From assembly GCF_900103445.1 (NCBI RefSeq), contig NZ_FNHS01000003.1, positions 62,001 to 126,000 of the forward strand: a DNA stretch of 64,000 nt. The letters run 5' to 3'. A program made the position numbers and the translations under genes. The DNA is from Methylobacterium phyllostachyos (GTDB lineage Bacteria > Pseudomonadota > Alphaproteobacteria > Rhizobiales > Beijerinckiaceae). Every line of letters starts with the position of its first letter. The first letter of the stretch is position 1. Shown here piece by piece: positions 8,481 to 16,020 of the stretch. The notes beneath the pieces are model-generated. The model was not told where the DNA came from. It made no database searches and saw only the letters and a list, made by a program, of their open reading frames with translations.

Positions 8481-9704
8481 ATGCACGGATTGGAAAGACC
8501 GACGAACCGCCGCCTCCTGTTGGGCGGGCTCGGGCTCGGCAGCCTTGCCGCCGCGATGCCGGCCTGGGCCGCGGGCTCGGTGAAGCTGCCGCTACCCGGC
8601 GGCCCGGATGTGCGGGATCTCACGACGGCCTTTCCCGGCAAGGGCGAGATGATCCTCCAGCGTACCCATCCGCCGCTGCTGGAGACGCCGTTTGCGGTGT
8701 TCGATGAGGGCGTGTTCACCCCCAACGACCGCTTCTACGTGCGCTGGCACTGGGCCTCGATCCCAACCGAGGTTGATGCCGGCACCTTCCGTCTCAAGGT
8801 CCACGGTCATGTCGAGAAGGAGCTCTCGCTCTCCCTCGATGCCATCGCCGGCCTGCCGCGCTTCGAGATCGCCGCGGTCAACCAGTGCTCGGGCAACTCC
8901 CGCGGGCTGTTCGAGCCGCGGGTTCCCGGCGCGCAATGGGCCAACGGCTCGATGGGAAACGCCCGCTGGACCGGGGTGCGCCTCAAGGACGTGCTCGAAA
9001 AGGCCGGGGTGAAGGCCGGTGCCGTGCAGGTGCGCTTCAGCGGCCTCGATGAGCCGGTCGTGGACGACGCGCCGGACTTCAAGAAGTCGCTCGATCTCGA
9101 CCACGCCAACGACGGTGAGGTGATGATCGCCTACGCGATGAACGGCGAGCAATTGCCGCTTCTCAACGGCTTCCCGCTTCGCCTCGTGGTGCCGGGCTGG
9201 TACTCGACCTACTGGGTCAAGATGTTGTCGGAGATCGAGGTGCTGGACAAGCCCGACGACCAGTACTGGATGAAGACCGCCTACCGCATCCCGGACGTGC
9301 CGGGCGCCAACATCAAGCCCGGCCAGACCGGCTTCAAGACGGTGCCGATCAACAAGATGGTACCGCGCTCGTTCGTCACCAACCTGCAGGATGGCGCCAA
9401 GGTGACGGCCGGCGCGCCGGTGGCGTTGCGCGGCATCGCTTTCGGCGGCGATTGCGGGGTGAAGGCGGTCGACTTCTCCGGCGACGGCGGCGCGACGTGG
9501 TTTCCAGCACAGCTCGGCGCGGACGAGGGCCCCTACAGCTTCCGCCGCTTCGAGGGCAGCCTGCCGGCGTTGGCCGCCGGCACCCACACGGTGAAGGTCC
9601 GCTGCACCAACACCAACGGCGTCGCGCAGCCCACGGACCGGGTCTGGAACGGGGCCGGCTTCATGCAGAACGGTATAGAAACCGTGTCCTTCCAGGCCGC
9701 TTGA
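8481..9704 (+). CDS. sorA: Sulfite dehydrogenase molybdopterin subunit, SorA-like, exported
   Basis: 407 residues from ATG 8481, preceded by GAAGGGAGAG. The N-terminus has a twin-arginine-like start (TNRRLLLGG) and an Ala-rich cleavage region ending near residue 31, so it is exported, probably folded by Tat. The sulfite oxidase domain shows the molybdenum-ligand cysteine in NQCSGNSRG (C136), GNARWTGVRL and the GFPLRLVVPGWYS stretch; the C-terminal part is the Mo-co dimerisation domain. It would oxidise sulfite to sulfate in the periplasm and pass electrons to the small cytochrome encoded 11 bases downstream. An ECF-type promoter lies at 8379-8403. Confidence 0.88.
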   Translation: MHGLERPTNRRLLLGGLGLGSLAAAMPAWAAGSVKLPLPGGPDVRDLTTAFPGKGEMILQRTHPPLLETPFAVFDEGVFTPNDRFYVRWHWASIPTEVDAGTFRLKVHGHVEKELSLSLDAIAGLPRFEIAAVNQCSGNSRGLFEPRVPGAQWANGSMGNARWTGVRLKDVLEKAGVKAGAVQVRFSGLDEPVVDDAPDFKKSLDLDHANDGEVMIAYAMNGEQLPLLNGFPLRLVVPGWYSTYWVKMLSEIEVLDKPDDQYWMKTAYRIPDVPGANIKPGQTGFKTVPINKMVPRSFVTNLQDGAKVTAGAPVALRGIAFGGDCGVKAVDFSGDGGATWFPAQLGADEGPYSFRRFEGSLPALAAGTHTVKVRCTNTNGVAQPTDRVWNGAGFMQNGIETVSFQAA

Positions 9705-9715
9705 GGAGAACAGCC

Positions 9716-10054
9716 ATGACCCCGATCCGCTCTGCAGCCCTCAGCGTCGCGCTCATACTGTCTCCCCTGGTGGCGCTCGCCGCCCCGGCTCCCGAGCCGA
9801 TGCGCTTCACCTCGCAATCGATCGAGATGCCGACCTCCGACCGGATCTTCCCCGACGGGCCCGGGGCCGAGGCGGTCAACAACAACTGCCTCGCCTGCCA
9901 TTCGGCCGGGATGGTGTTGACCCAGCCCAAGCTCACGAAGGCGCAGTGGACCGAGACCGTGAACAAGATGGTCCACATCTACAAGGCTCCGGTCGATCAG
10001 GCCGACGTGCAGACCATCGTCGACTACCTCACGGCGTTGAAGCCGACCCCCTGA
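9716..10054 (+). CDS. sorB: Sulfite dehydrogenase cytochrome c subunit, SorB-like
   Basis: 112 residues with a signal peptide (about 1-22, ending LALAA) and a single haem-binding motif CLACH at 58-62. A methionine in VNKMVHIY is a likely axial ligand. GAGGAG is placed correctly before ATG 9716. In SorAB enzymes this subunit takes electrons from the molybdenum centre and hands them to a soluble cytochrome c. Its size, position and motif fit that role well. Confidence 0.87.
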   Translation: MTPIRSAALSVALILSPLVALAAPAPEPMRFTSQSIEMPTSDRIFPDGPGAEAVNNNCLACHSAGMVLTQPKLTKAQWTETVNKMVHIYKAPVDQADVQTIVDYLTALKPTP

Positions 10055-10064
10055 ACTCCCGAAT

Positions 10065-10098
10065 CCCGAGGCCGCCGCGTTTTTTCGCCGGCCTCGGG
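10065..10098. repeat. Inverted repeat after sorB
   Basis: CCCGAGGCCG at 10065-10074 pairs with CGGCCTCGGG at 10089-10098. The T6 run lies inside the loop and not after the stem, so it is not a textbook intrinsic terminator in either direction. It abuts the candidate ECF promoter at 10098 and may act as a transcription or RNA-stability boundary for sorAB. Confidence 0.5.
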
Positions 10099-10122
10099 GA
10101 ATAGACCGCCCTCGCTGGCATC
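10098..10122 (+). promoter_or_regulatory. Candidate ECF-sigma promoter upstream of the YVTN gene
   Basis: GGAATA at 10098-10103 and GCATC at 10118-10122 with exactly 14 bases between, matching the sites at 8379, 15510 and 15452(-). It would leave an untranslated leader of about 110 bases before ATG 10238. Confidence 0.65.
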
Positions 10123-10237
10123 TCCTTAAGGCGATGCATGGCCGGACCGGTCCCGCACGACGCAATCCGATTTCGAACCCGCCCGCACGGCTGGCCCCGG
10201 CCGCCGAACGAGCGCGCATGCCCAAGAGACCCGCTTC

Positions 10238-11221
10238 ATGACCCATATCCGCACCAGTCTCCGCGCCTTCCTCGCCGGAGCTGCCTTGCTTCTCGCCCAG
10301 GGCCAGCCCGGGTCCGCCGCTGGTTTCGACGGCGCGATCAAGAACAACGCCTTGGCGCTGAACGCTGCCGGGACCGTCGCCGCTGTATCGAACAGCGAGG
10401 AGAGCGCCGTCGTCGTCTACGACGTCGCCAAGGGCACGGTGCTGCGCCGCCTCGACGGCTTCGTCACGCCGCGCAACATCGTGTTCGCGCCGGACGGCGC
10501 CCGCTTCTACGTCTCCGACAGCGGCACCGGCCGGATCACGGTCTACGAGACCGCCACCGGCAAGGAAGCCGGCGTTCTCGCCGCCGGGCCCGGGGTCTTC
10601 GGCACCGTGCTCTCGGCCGACGGGGGCAAGCTCTACGTCAACAACGAGGCCGCGAGCACGCTGACCGTGTTCGACACCAAGACTATGCTGGCAGATGCCG
10701 TGATTCCCGGCTTCGCGCAGCCGCGCCAGGGCGTGAAGCTGTCGCCCGACGGCAAGACCGTGTTCGTGACGAACTTCCTCGGCGACAAAATCACGTTGGT
10801 CGATACCGCCACCAACAAGATCACCGGCGAGATCGCTGGGTTCGACAAGCTGCGCGCCATCTCGATCACCAAGGACGGCAAGACGCTGTTTGCCGCCAAC
10901 AGCGGCCGCAATACCATCGGCGTGGTCGATATCGCCGCCCGCAAAGTCACCTCCGAGGTGGAGGTGGGCAAGGACCCCTACGGAGCCGCACTGACACCGG
11001 ACGGTCGCTTCGTCTATTCCGGCAACCTCAAGGACAACTCACTCTCAGTGATCGACACCGGCACCCTCAAGGTCGTCGCCACGGTGACCGGCCTGAACGA
11101 GCCGCGCCAAGCGATCGCGTTCTCGGCCGACAACGCCCGCGCCTACGTCCTCAACCGCGATCTCAGCGTCGCCGTGGTCGATCGCGCGAAGAATGCGGTG
11201 GTCTCGACAATGAAGCCCTGA
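10238..11221 (+). CDS. Exported YVTN/YncE-type beta-propeller protein
   Basis: 327 residues with an N-terminal signal peptide (about 1-29). The mature part is a chain of roughly 40-residue repeats, each with a phrase such as PDGARFYVSDSGTG, TPDGRFVYSGNL or SADNARAYVLN, and this is the YVTN seven-bladed propeller pattern seen in YncE and cytochrome cd1-related proteins. No CxxCH haem motif is present, so it is not itself a cytochrome. It is preceded by an ECF-type promoter and followed by a strong terminator, so it forms its own unit between sorAB and the second sulfite oxidase. Its function is unknown; a scaffolding or metal/haem-related periplasmic role is plausible. Confidence 0.8.
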   Translation: MTHIRTSLRAFLAGAALLLAQGQPGSAAGFDGAIKNNALALNAAGTVAAVSNSEESAVVVYDVAKGTVLRRLDGFVTPRNIVFAPDGARFYVSDSGTGRITVYETATGKEAGVLAAGPGVFGTVLSADGGKLYVNNEAASTLTVFDTKTMLADAVIPGFAQPRQGVKLSPDGKTVFVTNFLGDKITLVDTATNKITGEIAGFDKLRAISITKDGKTLFAANSGRNTIGVVDIAARKVTSEVEVGKDPYGAALTPDGRFVYSGNLKDNSLSVIDTGTLKVVATVTGLNEPRQAIAFSADNARAYVLNRDLSVAVVDRAKNAVVSTMKP

Positions 11222-11228
11222 GGCGACG

Positions 11229-11262
11229 CGCGCCGGGGGCCTTATCGCCCCCGGCGCGTTCT
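11229..11262 (+). terminator. Intrinsic terminator after the YVTN gene
   Basis: A 12-bp GC-rich stem, CGCGCCGGGGGC pairing with GCCCCCGGCGCG, with a 6-base loop, then TTCTC. It begins 7 bases after the stop codon at 11221. Confidence 0.75.
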
Positions 11263-11272
11263 CGTCGTCGAC

Positions 11273-12385
11273 ATGTCAAGTACGCAGGACAAAGACCCCA
11301 TGCTCCGCCTGTTCCAGCGCAAGGACCGCCTCATCGTCCACGGAAAGGCGCCCTACAACGCCGAGCCGCCGCTCGATCGCCTGCGGGCGGCGTTCCTCAC
11401 CGAACAGGCCGACTTCTACGTCCGCAGCCACGGCGACATCCCGGACCTCGACGCCGACAGCTACCGCCTGACGGTAGATGGCATGGTCACCATGCCGCTC
11501 GAACTCTCCCTCGCGGAACTCAAGGCGCGCTTTGCGCACGCCACCGTCACGGCGGTGATGCAATGCGCCGGCAACAGACGGGCCGACATGCTGGCGGTGG
11601 CGCCGGTCTCCGGTGACCCGTGGGCGCCCGGTGCCATCGGCAACGCGGAATGGACCGGCGTGCGGCTCGCCGAGGTGCTGCGCGCGGCCGGCATCGATGC
11701 AGATGAAGAGCGCTACGTCGCCTTCGAGAGCCACGACCGGATCGCGGACACGGACACGCGCTTCGGCGCCTCGATCCCTCTCGCCAAGGCGCTGGCGCCC
11801 GAGACGCTGCTTGCCTTCGCGATGAACGGCGAGCCTCTCGCCCCCGAGCACGGCCATCCGTTGCGCGTGGTGGTGCCGGGATTTGCCGGCATCCGCAGCC
11901 CGAAATGGCTCGCCCGGATCACGGTGCAGGACCGGCCCTCCGACAACCCGATGCAGGCCGACGACTACAAGCTGTTTCCGCCCGACGTGACGGCCGAGAC
12001 CGCGGACCCCGCCCACGGCATCACCATCGAGGCGATGCCGCTCAACAGCGCGATCTGCGAGCCCGCCCGCGGCGCGGCGTTGAAGGCCGGCCGGCACGCG
12101 ATCCGCGGCTATGCCATCGCCAGCGACCGCGCGGTCGCCCGCGTCGACGTCTCGACGGATGGCGGCCGCAGCTGGGCGCAGGCCCGGATCGACCGCGATG
12201 CCGACGCGCCCTACGCGTGGACATTCTGGGAGATCGAGCGCGAGCTGACGGCCGGCGAGCACGAACTTGCGGTGCGGGCCTGGGACTCCGCCGGCCAGAC
12301 CCAGCCGGCCGCCCCCGACGACACCTGGAACTACAAGGGCTACCTTAGCGCCGCATGGCACCGGGTGCGGGTCACCGTGGCCTGA
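11273..12385 (+). CDS. Sulfite oxidase-type molybdoenzyme, no export signal
   Basis: 370 residues, the same fold as the gene at 8481 but without a signal peptide: it begins MSSTQDKDPML and goes straight into the domain. The molybdenum-ligand cysteine is in VMQCAGNRRADM (C98), followed by GNAEWTGVRLAEVL and HPLRVVVPGFAG, the eukaryote-like sulfite oxidase pattern. Electrons must go to a partner not seen next to it. Two sulfite-oxidase proteins, one exported and one apparently cytoplasmic, within 3 kb suggest sulfite removal in both compartments, though a substrate other than sulfite is possible for this one. Confidence 0.83.
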   Translation: MSSTQDKDPMLRLFQRKDRLIVHGKAPYNAEPPLDRLRAAFLTEQADFYVRSHGDIPDLDADSYRLTVDGMVTMPLELSLAELKARFAHATVTAVMQCAGNRRADMLAVAPVSGDPWAPGAIGNAEWTGVRLAEVLRAAGIDADEERYVAFESHDRIADTDTRFGASIPLAKALAPETLLAFAMNGEPLAPEHGHPLRVVVPGFAGIRSPKWLARITVQDRPSDNPMQADDYKLFPPDVTAETADPAHGITIEAMPLNSAICEPARGAALKAGRHAIRGYAIASDRAVARVDVSTDGGRSWAQARIDRDADAPYAWTFWEIERELTAGEHELAVRAWDSAGQTQPAAPDDTWNYKGYLSAAWHRVRVTVA

Positions 12386-12388
12386 TCA

Positions 12389-12760
12389 TCACGCCCAGAG
12401 CAAGGCGGTGGCCGCGAGGCCCGAGATCGCGATCAGCAAGGCCGCGATCCCGATGGTGAGGATGCGCGGCATCATCGGGATCTCGGCATGGGCGAGACGC
12501 GCCCGGATCGCCCGGTCCCGCCATGCGGCGCCGGCGAACGAGGCAAGCGCGCAGCCGATCAACGTGAGCGACAGCACCTTCAGCGGCCAGACCGCCAGCA
12601 CCTCCCGCAGGAAGCGCTGCGCGGCCAAGCCGACGCCCAGAAAGGCGAGCCCGGTTCGAAGCCACGCCACGAACGTACGCTCGGCTGCCAGCACCGTCCG
12701 GTCCTCGGCGAGCCTCACCCGCGGGTCGTCGGGGGGCACTGGTTTCGCGGGCTCGCTCAT
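12389..12760 (-). CDS. DUF202 (YidH family) small membrane protein
   Basis: 123 residues. RTVLAAERTFVAWLRTGLAF is the DUF202 signature and three hydrophobic segments follow. It overlaps the LysR gene by ATGA and is the last gene of the sigma factor operon. Members are inner-membrane proteins of unknown function. Confidence 0.75.
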   Translation of the reverse strand: MSEPAKPVPPDDPRVRLAEDRTVLAAERTFVAWLRTGLAFLGVGLAAQRFLREVLAVWPLKVLSLTLIGCALASFAGAAWRDRAIRARLAHAEIPMMPRILTIGIAALLIAISGLAATALLWA

Positions 12761-13647
12761 TTGATGTTCGCCGTCGCGATCAGGTCGAGAAGCGCGTCGG
12801 CGGCCCGGCTGCGGTAGCGCTCCTTGTGGCGCAGCACCCGGAACGGCCGGCTCGGTAAGTCGAACGCCGCCCGCACCAGGGTCCCGGTTCGAAGCGCTGC
12901 GGCGACCACGGTCTCGGACAGGACGGCGGCCCCGCCCCCGGCCTCGACGGCGGCGCGCACTGCCTCGTTCGAGGGCAGTTCGAGCATGACCCGGAGCTGG
13001 GCCGCGGCAAGGCCGGCCGCACCCAGGGTCGCCTCGAAGGCCGAGCGGGTTCCCGATCCCGCTTCGCGCAGCACCCAGTCGGCCCCGGCGAGGTCTTCGG
13101 GTGCGAGTGCAGCCGCCCCGGCGAAGGGATGGTTTGGGGCGACCACGAGGACGAGTTTGTCCTGGGCGATGGTCGTGCTTGCGAGCGTCGAATCGTCCAG
13201 CGCCCCCTCGACGAAGCCGAGTTCGGCCTGCCCCGCGCGCACCGCGTCGGCGGCGTCGGTGGTGTTGCCCACCGCCAACCGGATAGCGATCTCAGGGTAG
13301 GCCCGGCGGAAGGCGACGAGGTGGCGAGGCAGCCAGTCGCTGGCGATGGTCTGGCTGGCAAAAAGCGCCAGCGTCCCGCGTCGTAGGCCGCTGAGGTCGG
13401 CGAGCACAAGTTCGGCGGCCTCGGCCCGGGCGAGCACGGCGCGGGCCTCGACGAGGAACACGCGCCCTGCTTCGGTCAGCTCGATCCCGCGGCCAACCCG
13501 GTGAAACAGCTTCGTCGCGTGCCGCCCCTCGATGTTGGCGATCGCCGTGCTGACCGCCGACTGGACGAGGTTCAGCGCCTCGGCGGCCCGCGTCACGTGC
13601 TGTCGCTCGGCCACCGCCACGAAGATGCGAAGCTGATCGAGGGTCAT
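12757..13647 (-). CDS. LysR-family transcriptional regulator
   Basis: 296 residues. The N-terminal winged helix (MTLDQLRIFVAVAERQHVTR, then AAEALNLVQSAVSTAIANIE) is a standard LysR DNA-binding domain, followed by a linker and an effector-binding domain. A CysB/CbbR/YeiE-like ligand domain is likely but the effector cannot be read from the sequence. It is coupled by four-base overlaps to the anti-sigma gene upstream and to DUF202 downstream. The sulfite genes next door are obvious candidate targets. Confidence 0.85.
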   Translation of the reverse strand: MTLDQLRIFVAVAERQHVTRAAEALNLVQSAVSTAIANIEGRHATKLFHRVGRGIELTEAGRVFLVEARAVLARAEAAELVLADLSGLRRGTLALFASQTIASDWLPRHLVAFRRAYPEIAIRLAVGNTTDAADAVRAGQAELGFVEGALDDSTLASTTIAQDKLVLVVAPNHPFAGAAALAPEDLAGADWVLREAGSGTRSAFEATLGAAGLAAAQLRVMLELPSNEAVRAAVEAGGGAAVLSETVVAAALRTGTLVRAAFDLPSRPFRVLRHKERYRSRAADALLDLIATANIK

Positions 13648-14453
13648 GGCTGCCGACGATCCGGCGCGAGGCCGCGGACGTGCGCATCGACCGCCTGCGC
13701 GACGGAGAGCAGCCGGGCCTCGTCGGTGCGGCCGGTGACGACGTATGACATGCCACCATCGACCCAGGAGAAGGCAGCGATGTCGCCCTCGCGGGCGAAG
13801 CGGAAGAGCGTGCGGCCGTCGCCGTCACCGACGCGGCTGTAGAGCGTCAGCCGGGTGCCGCGGTCGTCGTCGTACATCAACATCGCCGCGGGCTCGGTGC
13901 CGGCCGGCAACAGGCGCCCGCCCATCAGCCGGAAGCCCTGCGCCGAGAGGTCGGGGGCCGCGACCGCGTGACCGAGACGCTTCGAGAGCCACGTCACGAG
14001 GTGGGGCTTCTCGTCGGCGCGCACCTCCACCGGATGCACCGCCTCGACCACGAAGGTGCGGAAGGCTGCGACCGCGTCCTGCGTCGCCGGTGCCTCCGCC
14101 ACCGCCGCCGCCGCGGGCACACCGTGCAGGGCATGGCCAACCCAGCCGCCGGCACTGCCGAGCGCGAGGCAGAGCACGGCCGCAGCCGCCATGGGGAACC
14201 AGCGTGCGCCAGGGTACAGGTGTCGCGAGCGGATGTTGGCCACCCGCAGTCGCGCCGGGATCGCCTCCTCGGCGATCGGCGCGAGGCGGGCGCGCAGGCG
14301 CTCGCGCAGAACTCGGTCCGTCGAGACTTCAGCCGCACGCGCGGGGTTCCCCACGAGCCACGCCTCGACCAGCGCCTGCCGCTCCGGTTCAAGGCGGCCG
14401 TCGATCAGGCCGTGCAGATCGTCCTCGCCGACCGGGCGCGGATCCCCGCTCAT
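13644..14453 (-). CDS. Transmembrane anti-sigma factor
   Basis: 269 residues. The N-terminus (DDLHGLIDGRLEPERQALVE) has the amphipathic pattern of COG5662 anti-sigma factors. A single membrane helix spans about 86-107, and a 160-residue exported domain follows, suited to sensing in the periplasm. There is no HxxxCxxC zinc motif. It overlaps the ECF sigma gene by ATGA, the usual arrangement of a cognate pair. It would hold the sigma factor at the membrane until an external signal, perhaps oxidative or reactive-sulfur stress, releases it. Confidence 0.8.
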   Translation of the reverse strand: MSGDPRPVGEDDLHGLIDGRLEPERQALVEAWLVGNPARAAEVSTDRVLRERLRARLAPIAEEAIPARLRVANIRSRHLYPGARWFPMAAAAVLCLALGSAGGWVGHALHGVPAAAAVAEAPATQDAVAAFRTFVVEAVHPVEVRADEKPHLVTWLSKRLGHAVAAPDLSAQGFRLMGGRLLPAGTEPAAMLMYDDDRGTRLTLYSRVGDGDGRTLFRFAREGDIAAFSWVDGGMSYVVTGRTDEARLLSVAQAVDAHVRGLAPDRRQP

Positions 14454-14995
14454 TTAACCCTCCTCAGCAGGCCTGTCCGGCCCGTCTCCACAAATCCGCG
14501 CATCCGCGTGCGCGCCCGGCTCAATCGTGACATCACCGTGCCGAGCGGCACCCCGAGCACCTGTGCCGCTTCGGCATAGGACAGGTCCTCCACCGCCACG
14601 AGGAGCAACACCGAGCGCTGCTCCTCGGGCAGGGTGTCGAGCCCGGCGAGTACGTCACGGGCTCCCAAAGCTGCCCCCGGGTCGGCGCTCGGATCGGGCA
14701 CCTGCTCCAACGCTTCCGCGCCGAGATCGGCGCCGCGCCGGCCCCGGCGTCGGACGGCGGCGAGGAACAGGTTGCGCTCGATCGTGAACAACCACGCCCG
14801 CAGGTCGCCGTCGCGGCGACGCCCGGACCAGGCGGACAATGCCCGCTCCAGGGTGTCCTGGACGAGGTCGTCCGCCGCTTCGCGATCCCGAAGAAGCGCG
14901 ACCGCGTAGCGCCGCAGGGCCGGGATCTGCGGTTCGATCAGGGGGGCGATCTCGTCCAACGACGTGTCCCAATCAGAGGGAGCCGATCCGGGCAT
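14450..14995 (-). CDS. ECF-type RNA polymerase sigma factor
   Basis: 181 residues with region 2 (AVALLRDREAADDLVQDTLE, then AWLFTIERNLF) and region 4 (LPEEQRSVLLLVAVEDLSY, then VLGVPLGTVMSRLSRARTRM), no region 3. It follows the COG4315 gene by 7 bases and precedes its anti-sigma factor. The same promoter-like pattern is found before its own operon and before neighbouring sulfite and propeller genes, which points to autoregulation and a local regulon. Confidence 0.88.
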   Translation of the reverse strand: MPGSAPSDWDTSLDEIAPLIEPQIPALRRYAVALLRDREAADDLVQDTLERALSAWSGRRRDGDLRAWLFTIERNLFLAAVRRRGRRGADLGAEALEQVPDPSADPGAALGARDVLAGLDTLPEEQRSVLLLVAVEDLSYAEAAQVLGVPLGTVMSRLSRARTRMRGFVETGRTGLLRRVK

Positions 14996-15002
14996 TCACC
15001 GA

Positions 15003-15386
15003 TCAGGGCTTTGCGATGTGCCACGCACCGTTGAGGAAGCCGTCACCGGTGGTGTCGCCCGGCTTGGTGTCCTTGGCGAAGGTGTAGAGCGGCTTGCCCT
15101 TGTAGGCCCACTGCATCGTGCCGTCGTCCCGGGTCACCGTCGTCCAATCGCCGGAGGCCGCCGATCCGGAGGCAGCCGTCAGGGCCGGCCAGTTGGCGGC
15201 GCAGGGGCCGTTGCACATCGACTTGCCGCCCATGTCCTTGTCAAAGGTGTAGAGGGTCATGCTCTTGGCATCCACGAGCGCCGGCCCCTTGGCGGTCTCG
15301 GCCGTCATGGCGGGCGCGGCGGCCTGGGCGGCCACGGCGGAGAAGGCGATAGCCGCGAAGGCGGTGCGGATCAGCAGATTGCGCAT
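15003..15386 (-). CDS. COG4315 family exported protein (YxFxxD repeats)
   Basis: 127 residues with a cleavable signal peptide (about 1-22). It has two copies of the family repeat, LYTFDKD and LYTFAKD, with a CNGPCAANWPAL segment between them. Such proteins are often co-encoded with ECF sigma/anti-sigma pairs. It is the first gene of the operon COG4315, sigma, anti-sigma, LysR, DUF202, with an ECF-type promoter 42 bases upstream. Function unknown. Confidence 0.78.
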   Translation of the reverse strand: MRNLLIRTAFAAIAFSAVAAQAAAPAMTAETAKGPALVDAKSMTLYTFDKDMGGKSMCNGPCAANWPALTAASGSAASGDWTTVTRDDGTMQWAYKGKPLYTFAKDTKPGDTTGDGFLNGAWHIAKP

Positions 15387-15427
15387 GGGTGAAGTCTCCC
15401 GCGGTCGAGCATGACCGCATCGGGAGG

Positions 15428-15452
15428 GATGCGAAACGGGCGCCTTTATTCC
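15428..15452 (-). promoter_or_regulatory. Candidate ECF promoter of the sigma factor operon
   Basis: Read on the minus strand: GGAATA (15452-15447), 14 bases, GCATC (15432-15428), 42 bases before ATG 15386. It is back to back with the plus-strand copy at 15510. If the sigma factor of this operon uses it, the operon is autoregulated. Confidence 0.65.
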
Positions 15453-15509
15453 GCTGACACACGAAAAAAGGCGATCCCATCGGCGCGAACGCTTTTTCGG
15501 CCCCGCCGC

Positions 15510-15534
15510 GGAATAAAGCCGGTCCTCTGGCATC
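15510..15534 (+). promoter_or_regulatory. Candidate ECF promoter of the DUF305/propeller operon
   Basis: GGAATA at 15510-15515, 14 bases, GCATC at 15530-15534, 34 bases before ATG 15568. Extended identity with the divergent copy (GCGGAATAAAG and GCATCCCT) makes chance unlikely. Confidence 0.68.
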
Positions 15535-15567
15535 CCTTCCATTGATACCGGATCGCAAGGAGGCCGC

Positions 15568-16020
15568 ATGCGCGGAGCACTGGGATTTGCCGTGACGGCG
15601 GCGCTGATGGCGAGCGGCCTCGTCGGCGGCCGGATGATGATGCGCCCGACGCTGGCCGCCAGCGAGCCTCCGGCCGCGTCGTCAACGTCGTTCGACGCGA
15701 TGATGGCGCAGTCGATGACGCGGATGCACGCCGACATGATGGTCCCGCCCTCGGGCGATCCCGACCGCGATTTCGCCGCGATGATGATCCCCCACCACGA
15801 GGGCGCGATCGCGATGGCCAAGGCGGAGCTGCTCTACGGCAAGGATCCGGTCCTGCGTCGCCTCGCGCAGGGAATCGTCGTCGAGCAGGGCCAGGAGATC
15901 GATGTGATGCGCCGTGCGCTCGCCAGTCTTCCTAAAGCGCCGCAGCCATCGACTGGTGCGGCCCATTCCCACGACCACAGTGCAGCCCCCGCCGCCATGC
16001 CCTCGGAGACCCGCCGATGA
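15568..16020 (+). CDS. DUF305 family exported protein
   Basis: 150 residues: an N-terminal export segment, then the DUF305 core with DRDFAAMMIPHHEGAIAMAK and IVVEQGQEIDVMR. The HH and the methionine-rich surroundings (MMAQSMTRMHADMM) suggest metal binding, and the tail is His-rich (HSHDHS). The family is often found with copper-handling genes, but the function is not proven. It overlaps the next gene by ATGA. Confidence 0.82.
   Translation: MRGALGFAVTAALMASGLVGGRMMMRPTLAASEPPAASSTSFDAMMAQSMTRMHADMMVPPSGDPDRDFAAMMIPHHEGAIAMAKAELLYGKDPVLRRLAQGIVVEQGQEIDVMRRALASLPKAPQPSTGAAHSHDHSAAPAAMPSETRR

Noticed and set aside
10138..10237. Possible leader peptide before the YVTN gene
   Set aside because: The frame continues as a shadow through the gene with no stop and no SD for ATG 10138.
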